From Allobosea sp. OK403 (GTDB lineage Bacteria; Pseudomonadota; Alphaproteobacteria; Rhizobiales; Beijerinckiaceae): 64,000 nt of DNA. The position numbers and the translations under genes were made by a program. Position 1 is the stretch's first letter, and the number at the start of each line of letters is the position of its first letter. The notes below the pieces were generated by a model. That model ran no database searches. It saw only the letters and a program-made list of their open reading frames with translations, and was not told where the DNA came from. Location: contig NZ_FOQV01000009.1 in NCBI RefSeq assembly GCF_900113835.1, forward strand, positions 62,001 to 126,000, read 5' to 3'. Below, in pieces: positions 1-7,898 of the stretch.

Positions 1-1359
1 GATCGGCATGAACGATACGGTGATGACGAGCAGGCTGAAGAACAGCGATGGCCCCACTTCGCGCGCAGCTTCGATCAGCACCTCGGCCCGGGACCTGCCG
101 GGCGCGGCGCGCTCCAGATGTTTGTGGGCGTTCTCGATCATCACGATCGCGCCGTCGATCATGGCGCCAATCGCGATCGCGATGCCGCCGAGGCTCATGA
201 TGTTGGCGCCCAGGCCCAGCAGGCGCATCGCGCCGAAGGCCATCAGGATGCCGACGGGCAGCATCAGGATGGCGACGAGCGCGCTGCGGGTATGCAGCAG
301 GAACACGATGCAGACGAGCGCGACGATGATGCTCTCCTCGATCAACGTGTGCTTCAGCGTCTCGATGGCGGAGTTGATCAGCTCGGAGCGGTCATAGACC
401 GGCACGATCTTCGTGCCCTCCGGCAGGCTCGGCATCAGGGTGGCGATGCGCTGCTTGACGCTGTCGATGACATCGAGCGCATTGGAGCCGGAGCGTTGCA
501 GGGCGATGCCGCTAGCGACCTCGCCTTCGCCATTGAGTTCGGTGATGCCGCGCCGCTCGTCCGGCCCCAGCTCGACGCGCGCCAAGTCCCGGAGCAGCAC
601 CGGCGTGCCGTTATCTGTCTTCAGCACGATCTTGCCGATGTCGTCGATCCCACGCAGGTAGCCCTTGCCGCGCACGATGAATTCGAACCCGGACAGCTCG
701 ATCGTGCGTCCGCCGACATCGGTATTGCTGGCGCGAATGACCTCGCGCACCTTATCGAGCGCGATGCCGAGATCGCGCATCCGCTGTGGATCGACGATGA
801 CGTTGTACTGCTTGACGAAGCCGCCGACGCTGGCGATCTCCGCCACGCCTTCGGCCTTGGCGAGGCCATAGCGCAGCGCGTAATCCTGCGTGGTGCGCGT
901 CTCCGCCAGGCTCTGGTTCTGCGCCGTGACGGCATATTGATAGACCCAGCCGACGCCGGTCGCATCGGGGCCGAGCGTCGGCGTGACGCCGCTCGGCAGG
1001 CGCTTGGCCGCGGCGTTCAGGTATTCGAGCACGCGCGAGCGCGCCCAGTAGATGTCGGTGCCGTCCTCGAAGATGATGTAGACGAAGGAGACGCCGAAGA
1101 ACGAGAATCCGCGCACCGCCTTCGACTTCGGCACGGTCAGCATTGCGGTCGTCAAGGGATAGGTGACCTGGTCCTCGACCACCTGCGGGGCCTGGCCGGG
1201 GTTTTCGGTGTAGACGATGACCTGCGTGTCGGAGAGGTCCGGGATCGCGTCGAGCGGCAGGTGGCTCAGCGCGTAGAGCCCACCGGCGACCGCGAACAGG
1301 GTTGCGATCAGCACAAGCATGACGTTGCGGGCCGACCAGGTGATGAGGGATGCGATCAT
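1..1359 (-). CDS. cusA: Heavy-metal RND efflux pump, CusA/CzcA family (3' end outside window)
   Basis: Inner-membrane pump subunit of a tripartite metal-exporting RND system, driven by the proton gradient. The visible 453 residues are the N-terminal part of a protein usually about 1040 residues long. They start with a membrane segment (MIASLITWSARN) and carry typical family text such as PLDAIPDLSDTQVIVYTE, then a porter domain, then further membrane helices with IMSLGGIAIAIGAMIDGAIV. The start codon overlaps the stop of cusB by four bases (ATGA), so the two are probably translationally coupled. The charged residues of the transmembrane metal relay lie in a part I could only partly check. Substrate (copper/silver or cobalt/zinc/cadmium) is inferred from family and neighbours only. 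Confidence 0.93.
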   Translation of the reverse strand, partial: MIASLITWSARNVMLVLIATLFAVAGGLYALSHLPLDAIPDLSDTQVIVYTENPGQAPQVVEDQVTYPLTTAMLTVPKSKAVRGFSFFGVSFVYIIFEDGTDIYWARSRVLEYLNAAAKRLPSGVTPTLGPDATGVGWVYQYAVTAQNQSLAETRTTQDYALRYGLAKAEGVAEIASVGGFVKQYNVIVDPQRMRDLGIALDKVREVIRASNTDVGGRTIELSGFEFIVRGKGYLRGIDDIGKIVLKTDNGTPVLLRDLARVELGPDERRGITELNGEGEVASGIALQRSGSNALDVIDSVKQRIATLMPSLPEGTKIVPVYDRSELINSAIETLKHTLIEESIIVALVCIVFLLHTRSALVAILMLPVGILMAFGAMRLLGLGANIMSLGGIAIAIGAMIDGAIVMIENAHKHLERAAPGRSRAEVLIEAAREVGPSLFFSLLVITVSFMPI

Positions 1360-2756
1360 TTTGCCTCTCCCGCGGCGGTCAGGCCCTGCAAGGCGGCTTT
1401 GAGGTTGCTTTCGGCATCGATCAGGAAATTGGCTGCGATGACGACCTGGTCGCCCTCCGCTACGCCGTCCCGGACCTCGACGAAGTCAGCATTGCGCTGG
1501 CCGAGCTTGACCGGGCGCGGCTCGAAGCGGCCTTCGCCTTTGTCGATGATCACGACCTGGCGCGTGCCACTATCGATGACGGCGCTCATGGGAACGGTGA
1601 TCACCGGCGCTTGGGCGCCGGTGGCGATCTCGGCGTCGACATACATGTCGGGACGAAGGATGCCCTCGGGATTGGCGAGCTCGACGCGCACGCGCGTGGT
1701 CCGCGTCTGCCGATTGACCTGCGGATAGACGACGGCGACCTGGCCGGTGAAGCTCCGGCCGACGAAGCCGCGGGCGTGGACCGTCACGGCCTGGCCGAGC
1801 TCTATCATCGGCAAGTCGCGCTCATTGACGTCGACGAGCGCCCAGACCGTCGATACGTCAGCGAGCCGGAACAGGACGTCGCCGGGCGCTGCCTTCATGC
1901 CATCGACGACATTGCGCTCGGTGACGACACCATCGCGCGGCGCCGTCCAGACGATCGAGGTCGTGACTTTCCGGCTGCGCTCGATCTCGGCGATCACCTC
2001 AGCGGGAACGTTGAGGTTTTCGAGACGCTGCCGCGCGCCCTGCACCCCGAGGCTGGACAGATATTGCGCGGATGCGGCTGCGATCTCGGGAGAATAGAAT
2101 CGCAGCAAAGGTTGCCCTTTGCGGACCTGGTCACCCGTCGTGACGTTCTCGACATGGTCGATGAAAGCGTCAGAGCGCGTCGTCACGACTGTGATACGCC
2201 GTTCGTCGAGCTGGATCGTGCCGGAGGCCCGCACGGGCAGCGACAGGACGCGCCGCTCGGCCGGCTCGGAGCGGACGCCCGTGCGCTGCAGCTTGCCGGG
2301 GCTGACCTTGACGCTGTTTCCATCGTCGTTATCGCCCGCATAGACCGGGAGGTAGTCCATCCCCATCCCGTCCTTCTTCGGCACGAGCGAGGTATCGGGC
2401 AGCCCCATCGGGTTGCGGTAATAGAGCAGCTTGCGCTCAGCTTTCGCCTCAGTGGCCCGGACCGGCGGCGCGGCCGGCTCGTCGAAGCTGACATCCTCGC
2501 TGGCGCGGACGGCCCGGTACGCCCTGCCATCCACCGTTCGGCGCGGCTCTGCCGCATAGAGCGGCTTCCCGTCGGGATCCCGGTAGTAGATCACCGCGCC
2601 CGTTCCGGCAGGCTCTCCAGCCGCGCGCGTGCCTTCGCCCCCGCGCCATTCGCTGGGGCCAGGCACCGGAAGACCCCGGTGCCCCGCCCAATAGCCCGCG
2701 CCCCCCGCCGTCATGACGACGGTGAGGGCGAGGCCCGTGAGGGCGATGCGGTTCAT
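1356..2756 (-). CDS. cusB: RND efflux periplasmic adaptor subunit, CusB type
   Basis: Membrane-fusion adaptor of 466 residues linking the RND pump to an outer-membrane channel. It has an N-terminal signal or anchor segment, then a metal-binding module near residues 105-135 (YYRNPMGLPDTS, KKDGMGMDYLPVY) typical of CusB-like adaptors with an N-terminal heavy-metal-binding domain. An earlier stretch around residues 55-90 (YYRDPDGKPLY) looks like a degenerate first copy of the same module. The barrel-sandwich and beta-barrel region follows (VWALVDVNERDLPMIELGQ). It overlaps the genes on both sides by four bases, so the operon reads YtkA-like, cusB, cusA. No cusC-like outer-membrane gene is seen between them. 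Confidence 0.92.
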   Translation of the reverse strand: MNRIALTGLALTVVMTAGGAGYWAGHRGLPVPGPSEWRGGEGTRAAGEPAGTGAVIYYRDPDGKPLYAAEPRRTVDGRAYRAVRASEDVSFDEPAAPPVRATEAKAERKLLYYRNPMGLPDTSLVPKKDGMGMDYLPVYAGDNDDGNSVKVSPGKLQRTGVRSEPAERRVLSLPVRASGTIQLDERRITVVTTRSDAFIDHVENVTTGDQVRKGQPLLRFYSPEIAAASAQYLSSLGVQGARQRLENLNVPAEVIAEIERSRKVTTSIVWTAPRDGVVTERNVVDGMKAAPGDVLFRLADVSTVWALVDVNERDLPMIELGQAVTVHARGFVGRSFTGQVAVVYPQVNRQTRTTRVRVELANPEGILRPDMYVDAEIATGAQAPVITVPMSAVIDSGTRQVVIIDKGEGRFEPRPVKLGQRNADFVEVRDGVAEGDQVVIAANFLIDAESNLKAALQGLTAAGEAK

Positions 2757-3160
2757 GGCACGGCCTTGAGGGTCAGCTTGTTTTCGAGCGTGCCGGTCTC
2801 GCCCTGGATCTTGGCACCGAGCGAAAGGCGCCAGCCTCCCGCCATCGTCAGATCGGCCTTGAAGCGGTAGGTGCCGGGTTCCGTCGAGGCCGAGGTCTCG
2901 ATCGGCGCCGCCATCATCGCCATGCCGTCCGGCTCCATGTCGAGGCGCTTGGCGATGATCACCGCATCGGGCACCGGCTTGCCCGAGCGCCTGTCGATGA
3001 GCTGCACGGTGACGATGACGCCGTTGCCCTGCTTCAGTTCGCTTTGAGTCAGGCGAAACTCATAGTCCTTGATGTCGGCTCGTGCCGAAGGCGCACTGAG
3101 CACCAAGGTCGCAAGCGAAAGCACGGCGGCGAGCGCGCGCGTTGTGGTGAAAGAGGTCAT
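2753..3160 (-). CDS. Secreted YtkA-like protein
   Basis: Protein of 135 residues with a clear signal peptide (MTSFTTTRALAAVLSLATLV, cleavage near SARA) and a single Ig-like beta domain. The pattern DYEFRLTQSELKQGNGVIVTV ... GTYRFKADLTMAGGWRLSL is that of the YtkA/FixH-like family, often found beside copper efflux or copper insertion genes. It presumably acts in the periplasm, perhaps as a metal-handling helper of the pump; that role is inference from position. Its stop overlaps the cusB start (ATGA). Confidence 0.8.
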   Translation of the reverse strand: MTSFTTTRALAAVLSLATLVLSAPSARADIKDYEFRLTQSELKQGNGVIVTVQLIDRRSGKPVPDAVIIAKRLDMEPDGMAMMAAPIETSASTEPGTYRFKADLTMAGGWRLSLGAKIQGETGTLENKLTLKAVP

Positions 3161-3290
3161 GATCTTTGAATCCCGAATGGGTCAGGCTGCCGCGCTTGTG
3201 CACGGCCAGGCCTGCGCACGGCCATTTCGCGTGGCGAAAGCCACGGCTCAGGCGACTGCGCCGGATCACCCGCGCAGCCGGAGCCGGCGC

Positions 3291-3662
3291 TCAGGCGCCG
3301 GCGCTGCCTTGGGTTCGGGGCGGTCGTGCCGGCGGCTCGAAAGGCCGCGAGGCCTGCGCGGCGTCGTCGCCGGCAATTCCAAGCGCGACGATGATCGGCT
3401 GCGCGAGCCTGGCAAAGGCCTGCAACGGCTCGCTGGCGAAGCATTTGGCCAGGCAGAAGGTCAAGGCCGGGCAGGTCGTCTTGCAGTCCGGCTGCCCACC
3501 CTGATCGGGTGGGCAGCATGGCATGTCGGACGCCATCGGCATCGTCGCCTCGACCTCGACGCGGCCATAGCCTGCCTTGGCCGGGCTGACGAAAGCCGTC
3601 AGGACGCTGGCCGTGACGAACAGGGCCAGAACCAGACAATGCGCGAGGAGCCGGAGCTTCAT
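3291..3662 (-). CDS. Small secreted cysteine-rich protein at head of metal-efflux operon
   Basis: Predicted protein of 123 residues starting MKLRLLAHCLVLALF, a good signal peptide ending near SPAKA. The mature part has a compact cysteine cluster (MPCCPPDQ, DCKTTCPALTFCLAKC, six cysteines within about 27 residues) and then a Pro/Arg-rich tail. I chose the start at 3662 because it puts the signal peptide at the N-terminus; an upstream ATG at 3713 would add 17 residues. It lies 130 bases upstream of the YtkA-like gene on the same strand. Such small Cys-rich proteins often precede cus/czc genes in Hyphomicrobiales; function unknown, metal binding possible. Confidence 0.65.
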   Translation of the reverse strand: MKLRLLAHCLVLALFVTASVLTAFVSPAKAGYGRVEVEATMPMASDMPCCPPDQGGQPDCKTTCPALTFCLAKCFASEPLQAFARLAQPIIVALGIAGDDAAQASRPFEPPARPPRTQGSAGA

Positions 3663-3844
3663 GGGGCGATGAGTGCCACATGCGGGCTGTTCGCGGAAGG
3701 CCGGCGACTTCAAGAGATCGTCAACTGCTCATGGCGAGACATCGAGTGAAGCGGAGGTAATTCACGTCAAGAAAACACATTAAAACAAGGTGTTAAAACA
3801 AAGAGCTACAGCAGTTTCCGATCCCGTTGAATCAAAAGCTGAGC

Positions 3845-3872
3845 TGAAGCCTGCGCCCGGGCGCAGGCTTCA
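3845..3872 (-). terminator. Perfect GC-rich hairpin at the stop codon of the TIM-barrel/cupin gene
   Basis: A 28-bp perfect palindrome (arm TGAAGCCTGCGCCC) whose last bases include the TGA stop of the minus-strand gene. On the minus strand it is followed by a short T run (CTTTTG). This looks like an intrinsic or bidirectional terminator between the metal-efflux operon and the next gene. Confidence 0.5.
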
Positions 3873-4922
3873 GGCGCGTTGTTCCTTGCTGCCTTGGCTG
3901 TCGTGGCGCGTCGCGTCGATTTCGAGCATGACGACCTCGCAGAGCTTTTCCAGCGCGGTCGGGCAGCGCTCGACGCCGCGTGGCACGAGGATGAACTCGC
4001 CTTCCTCGATCACCTCGTCGCGGTCGCGGAACTTCATCAAAAGCCGGCCCTTATGGACGAAGAAGACCTCGTCCTCCCGGTTGTTGAAATGCCAGCCGGT
4101 CTCGCCCTCGAGCCTCGCCAGCTTGATCCGCGGATTATTGACCGAAGCGGCGAGGCGAGGCGGCCAGGCGTCGGAAAATCGCCTCTCGGAAAAGCGTCCG
4201 AAAGCGTGCGTCAGATTATCCTTGTGAAACGGCGAGATGTGCCGGTTGAGCTTTGCGACATCGCGGATGATCGTCGCCAGCTGGCGCGGCACATCCGTGC
4301 CGTCGGCCGGGTATTTCCCGTCCAGCGCGGCCGTGCCGATGGTGAAGCCGGCCGCCCCGGCCTGCTTCAGCGCGGCAATCTGGCCTGGCGTGTCGATCGA
4401 TCCCGCCACATAGACGGGCTTGGACACTGCACCACAGACGGCCGCGATCAGCGCCGGCACGTTCTCATGCGAGCGATAGGCCAGGAGATCGAGCCCGTGC
4501 ACGCCCTCGCGCGCGGCAAGCGCTCGCGCGCTGGCGACGATCTCGTCGATCGTCCCTTCGAGAACGCTGGGATGCCCGGAAATCCTGCCCGGGAACGGGC
4601 AGTACTGGATCGTCGTGCCGGCAAGGATCGGCAGGACTTCATCGACCCTGGTGCCGCCGAGCAGAATGTCGATGCCGATCTCGACGGCGGCTTTCGCCGA
4701 TGCGATTTCGCTGTCGCGATCGAGCGAAACCACCTCGAGATAGGAGGTCGCGCCGCCCGCCCTGATCGCGGTCTTGAGTTCCTTCAGCTTGTCGAGCGGC
4801 AGGCCGATATCCTTGAAGCCGATATGCCGGACGCCGAGCGCCAGCGCGATCGCAAGCTGCTCCATCGCATCGCTGACCGTGCGGTCGTTGCGTGTGAGCA
4901 TGAAAATGAAGCGAAGGCCCAT
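3870..4922 (-). CDS. TIM-barrel (HisA-like phosphate-binding) protein fused to a C-terminal cupin
   Basis: Predicted protein of 350 residues. Residues about 1-235 look like a (beta/alpha)8 barrel: MGLRFIFMLTRNDRTV at the start, IGFKDIGLP, SYLEVVSLDRDSE, and near the end a HisA-type phosphate loop (GSIDTPGQIAALKQAGAAGF). Residues about 255-345 form a cupin (GETGWHFNNREDEVFFVHKG, EFILVPRGVERCPTA), close to a stand-alone family usually about 110 residues long. The start at 4922 is chosen because the barrel begins there; the frame is open up to 5126. It is divergent from the molybdenum hydroxylase gene. I do not recognise the substrate; the fusion itself is unusual. Confidence 0.75.
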   Translation of the reverse strand: MGLRFIFMLTRNDRTVSDAMEQLAIALALGVRHIGFKDIGLPLDKLKELKTAIRAGGATSYLEVVSLDRDSEIASAKAAVEIGIDILLGGTRVDEVLPILAGTTIQYCPFPGRISGHPSVLEGTIDEIVASARALAAREGVHGLDLLAYRSHENVPALIAAVCGAVSKPVYVAGSIDTPGQIAALKQAGAAGFTIGTAALDGKYPADGTDVPRQLATIIRDVAKLNRHISPFHKDNLTHAFGRFSERRFSDAWPPRLAASVNNPRIKLARLEGETGWHFNNREDEVFFVHKGRLLMKFRDRDEVIEEGEFILVPRGVERCPTALEKLCEVVMLEIDATRHDSQGSKEQRA

Positions 4923-5187
4923 CAGGACACCTGTTTCGTACTGCCCAGCCGCGGGGTAGCCAAGCATCACGCTTTTGCGAGCCTGCCTTCGCGACGAGGC
5001 CGGCTCGGTCCATGAGTTTGGCGACCGCCTGTGAGTTTGGCATGCTCTGCGCGTTTCGCAACCGCTGGGCGCTTGGCGGGGCTGCATCGGGTGCTCTTTC
5101 AGCGGGTCCAATACCGGCCCTATCAATGATGCTGAGCTTTCCTCGCCCGTTCGCCGATCTCTCCCGTTCTCCTATGGCCGGTACCTG

Positions 5188-7584
5188 ATGAACTCTCGCG
5201 TTTCTCCTGCTGACGTTTCCCTTGGTGGCGCTGCCGCGGCTTCGGTCGAGATCGGCCAGCGCGTGCCGCGCCGGGAGGACGCGATCCTCGTGCAGGGGCA
5301 GGGGCGCTATACCGATGATCTCAGCGTCGAGCGGCAGCTTTTCGCGGCCTTCGTGCGCAGCCCGCATGCGCATGGCGATCTGAAGGCGGTGGACACGGCA
5401 GAGGCGCGCGCGATGAAGGGCGTCGTCGCGGTCTATACCGCAGCCGACCTCGACGGCCACGGCTACAACGCCATCCTGACGGTGGTCGATATACCCGCCC
5501 GCGATGGGACCGCGATGCGAAAGCCTGGGCGTGCGGCGCTGGCGGAAGGCAAGGTCCGCTTCGTCGGCGACCCCGTCGCGGTCGTCGTCGCGCGCAGCGC
5601 CGAGCAGGCCCGCGACGCTGCGGAGATGGTCAGGCTCGACATTGAGATCCTGCCCGCCGTCACGGATGCCGAGGCGGCGCTTAAGCCTGGGGCTCCGCAG
5701 CTCTATGACGACGTCGCCGGCAATCTGATCGTCGATTTCCACTCCGGCGACGCCGCCAAGGTCGCAGCCGCCTTTACTGAGGCCGCGCATGTCGCCCGGT
5801 TGCGGATCGTCAACAACCGCGTCGTCGTCAACCCGATCGAGCCGCGCGCCGCGATTGCGAGCTTTGAGGCTAAGTCGAAGCGCTACACGCTGCATGCGCC
5901 GAGCCAGGGCGCCTTCGGCATGCGTAACAGTTTGGCCGCGGCCATGGGGGTGAAGCCTGCCGGGATGCGCCTGGTCACCGGCCATGTCGGCGGCTCCTTC
6001 GGCATGAAAGCCGCCGTGTTTCCCGAATATGTCGTGCTGCTCCATGCCGCCCGCATGCTGAAGCGGCCGGTCCGGTGGACCGATCAGCGCTCGGAGAGCT
6101 TCGTCTCGGATCACCATGGCCGCGACATGGTCTTCGAGGCTGAATTGGCGCTGGACGCACGCGGGCGCTTTCTCGCGACGCGCTTCACCGGCGTGGCGAA
6201 TATGGGCGCCTATGTCACGCCCGCCGGGCCGCTGATGGCGACGCTGAATATCGGCAAGAACTCGGTCGGCATGTACAGGACGCCGCTGGTCGAGGTTAAG
6301 ACGCGTTGCGCGGTGACCAATACGGCCCCGATCGGCGCCTATCGCGGTGCCGGCCGCCCGGAAGGCAATTACCTGATGGAGCGGCTGATCGATAAGGCCG
6401 CCCGCGGCGTGGGGATCGACAAGGCGGACTTGCGTCGGCGCAATCTGGTTCCGCCCGCGAGGCTGCCCTGGGCGACGCCGGTGGGCACAGTCTATGACAG
6501 CGGCGATTTCCCGGCGCTGTTCGAGCGGGCGCTCGAAGCCTCCGAGTGGAAAGGCTATGCCGGGCGACTGAGGAAGAGCCAGAAGGCCGGGCTGCTGCGC
6601 GGGCGCGGCATCGGCTGCTATCTCGAGGTCACGGCGCCGCCCAGCAATGAAATGGGCGGCATCCATTTCGAGCCGGATGGCAGCGTGACCATCGTCACCG
6701 GCACGCTGGATTACGGCCAGGGCCATTGGACGCCCTTCGCCCAATTGCTGACCAGCCAGCTCGGCGTGCCCTTCGACAAGATCAAGCTCGTGCAGGGCGA
6801 CAGCGACCGGCTGATCGCGGGCGGCGGCACCGGCGGCTCGAAATCGCTGATGGCGAGCGGCTCGGCGATCATCGAGGCGAGCGATCTCGTCATCGAAAAG
6901 GGCAAGCTGATCGCCGGCCATGTGCTGGAGGCCGATAGCGCCGATATCGCCTTTGCCGCGGGCCGGTTCAGCGTGGTCGGCACCGACCGCGCGATCGGCA
7001 TCATGGAACTCGCGGCGCGGCTGCAGGCCGGCACGGCGCTCGCGCCGGGACTGCCGCAGTCGCTCGATGTCGATCATGTCTTCAAATCGGCGCCTTCGGC
7101 CTATCCCAATGGCTGCCATATCGCCGAGGTCGAGATCGATCCTGAGACCGGGCATGTCGCGATCGCACGCTATGTCATGGTCAATGATTTCGGCACGGTG
7201 GTGAACCCGATGATCGTCGAGGGCCAGCTCCATGGCGGCGTCGTCCAGGGCATCGGCCAGGCCCTGTTCGAGCGCACCGTCTATGACGACAGCGGCCAGC
7301 TGATGAGCGGCTCCTATATGGACTATGCCTTGCCCCGGGCGGCGGATGTGCCGTTCTTCTCCTTCGTCAGCCAGGGCGTGCCGACGCAGAATAACCGGGT
7401 CGGCGCCAAGGGCTGCGGGGAGGCGGGTTGCGCTGGCTCCTTGCCCTCGGTGATGAACGCGGTCGTCGATGCGCTGGCGCCCCATGGCGTCACCCATCTC
7501 GACATGCCGGCGACGCCCCAGGCGGTCTGGCGGGCGATCCGGTCCGGAGGGGCCGGAGCTGGCCTGGACGGCCCGAGGGCGTAG
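5188..7584 (+). CDS. Xanthine dehydrogenase/CoxL-type molybdopterin-binding subunit
   Basis: Large catalytic subunit of 798 residues of the molybdenum hydroxylase family. After an N-terminal extension it has the small domain (VPRREDAILVQGQGRYTDDL, FAAFVRSPHAHGDLKAVDT) and then the cofactor domains. The active-site loop near residues 383-389 reads AYRGAGR, the motif of form II CoxL-like proteins, not the AYXCSFR of true CO dehydrogenase. The C-terminal KGCGEAG carries the conserved catalytic glutamate. These enzymes normally work with a FAD subunit and a 2Fe-2S subunit encoded alongside; neither is present here, so the partners must lie elsewhere or be missing. Substrate cannot be assigned. 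Confidence 0.88.
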   Translation: MNSRVSPADVSLGGAAAASVEIGQRVPRREDAILVQGQGRYTDDLSVERQLFAAFVRSPHAHGDLKAVDTAEARAMKGVVAVYTAADLDGHGYNAILTVVDIPARDGTAMRKPGRAALAEGKVRFVGDPVAVVVARSAEQARDAAEMVRLDIEILPAVTDAEAALKPGAPQLYDDVAGNLIVDFHSGDAAKVAAAFTEAAHVARLRIVNNRVVVNPIEPRAAIASFEAKSKRYTLHAPSQGAFGMRNSLAAAMGVKPAGMRLVTGHVGGSFGMKAAVFPEYVVLLHAARMLKRPVRWTDQRSESFVSDHHGRDMVFEAELALDARGRFLATRFTGVANMGAYVTPAGPLMATLNIGKNSVGMYRTPLVEVKTRCAVTNTAPIGAYRGAGRPEGNYLMERLIDKAARGVGIDKADLRRRNLVPPARLPWATPVGTVYDSGDFPALFERALEASEWKGYAGRLRKSQKAGLLRGRGIGCYLEVTAPPSNEMGGIHFEPDGSVTIVTGTLDYGQGHWTPFAQLLTSQLGVPFDKIKLVQGDSDRLIAGGGTGGSKSLMASGSAIIEASDLVIEKGKLIAGHVLEADSADIAFAAGRFSVVGTDRAIGIMELAARLQAGTALAPGLPQSLDVDHVFKSAPSAYPNGCHIAEVEIDPETGHVAIARYVMVNDFGTVVNPMIVEGQLHGGVVQGIGQALFERTVYDDSGQLMSGSYMDYALPRAADVPFFSFVSQGVPTQNNRVGAKGCGEAGCAGSLPSVMNAVVDALAPHGVTHLDMPATPQAVWRAIRSGGAGAGLDGPRA

Positions 7585-7589
7585 CGCGT

Positions 7590-7680
7590 CATGGTCGGGC
7601 TTGCCCCGACCATCTCGTAAACCAGAGCGCTTTAGTCACGAGATTCTCAGGGCACAAGCCCGAGAATGACGCTCTAGGAT
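7590..7680. repeat. Palindromic intergenic repeat, type D
   Basis: Two nested hairpins just after the CoxL-like stop: TGGTCGGGCTTGCCCCGACCA and an arm pair ATTCTCAGGGC / GCCCGAGAAT, bordered by AGAGCG and CGCTCT. This has the look of an alphaproteobacterial dispersed palindrome and may also act as a transcript 3' end. Confidence 0.55.
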
Positions 7681-7842
7681 GGAGCCCAGATAGCTGAAGC
7701 CCGCGCCGCGCCGCAGGCGGCGGATCGTCAGCTCGTCCGCCGCGGCCCTGCGCAAAGGTGCACCCGGCTGTTGCTGTCCGGCCATGATCGCCTCATCCGC
7801 CTTGAGAAGCTTCCGATTCAGTTTGCTAGGAAGTGTCTCCAA

Positions 7843-7891
7843 CTCTTTGTTTTAAAACGCGTTCACGCGAGCCGGTGTTCCATTCGCTTGC
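7843..7891. repeat. Degenerate copy of the GTTTTATCGC...CCGGTGTCCACTTCGC element
   Basis: The stretch CTCTTTGTTTTAAAACGCG followed by CGCGAGCCGGTGTTCCATTC matches, with scattered changes, the element at 34215-34316. It lacks the CTAGAGC hairpin half, so it is a partial or decayed copy. It ends just beyond the ligD 3' end. Confidence 0.5.
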
Positions 7892-7898
7892 AGTCGCT

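Noticed and set aside
118..2870. Long plus-strand frames opposite cusA and cusB
   Set aside because: Shadow frames; the minus strand carries clear RND genes with coupled starts.
4639..7497. Long minus-strand frame of 952 codons opposite the CoxL-like gene
   Set aside because: Composition (Arg/Asp/His-rich) is that of an antisense shadow in high-GC DNA; the plus-strand frame has clear family motifs.
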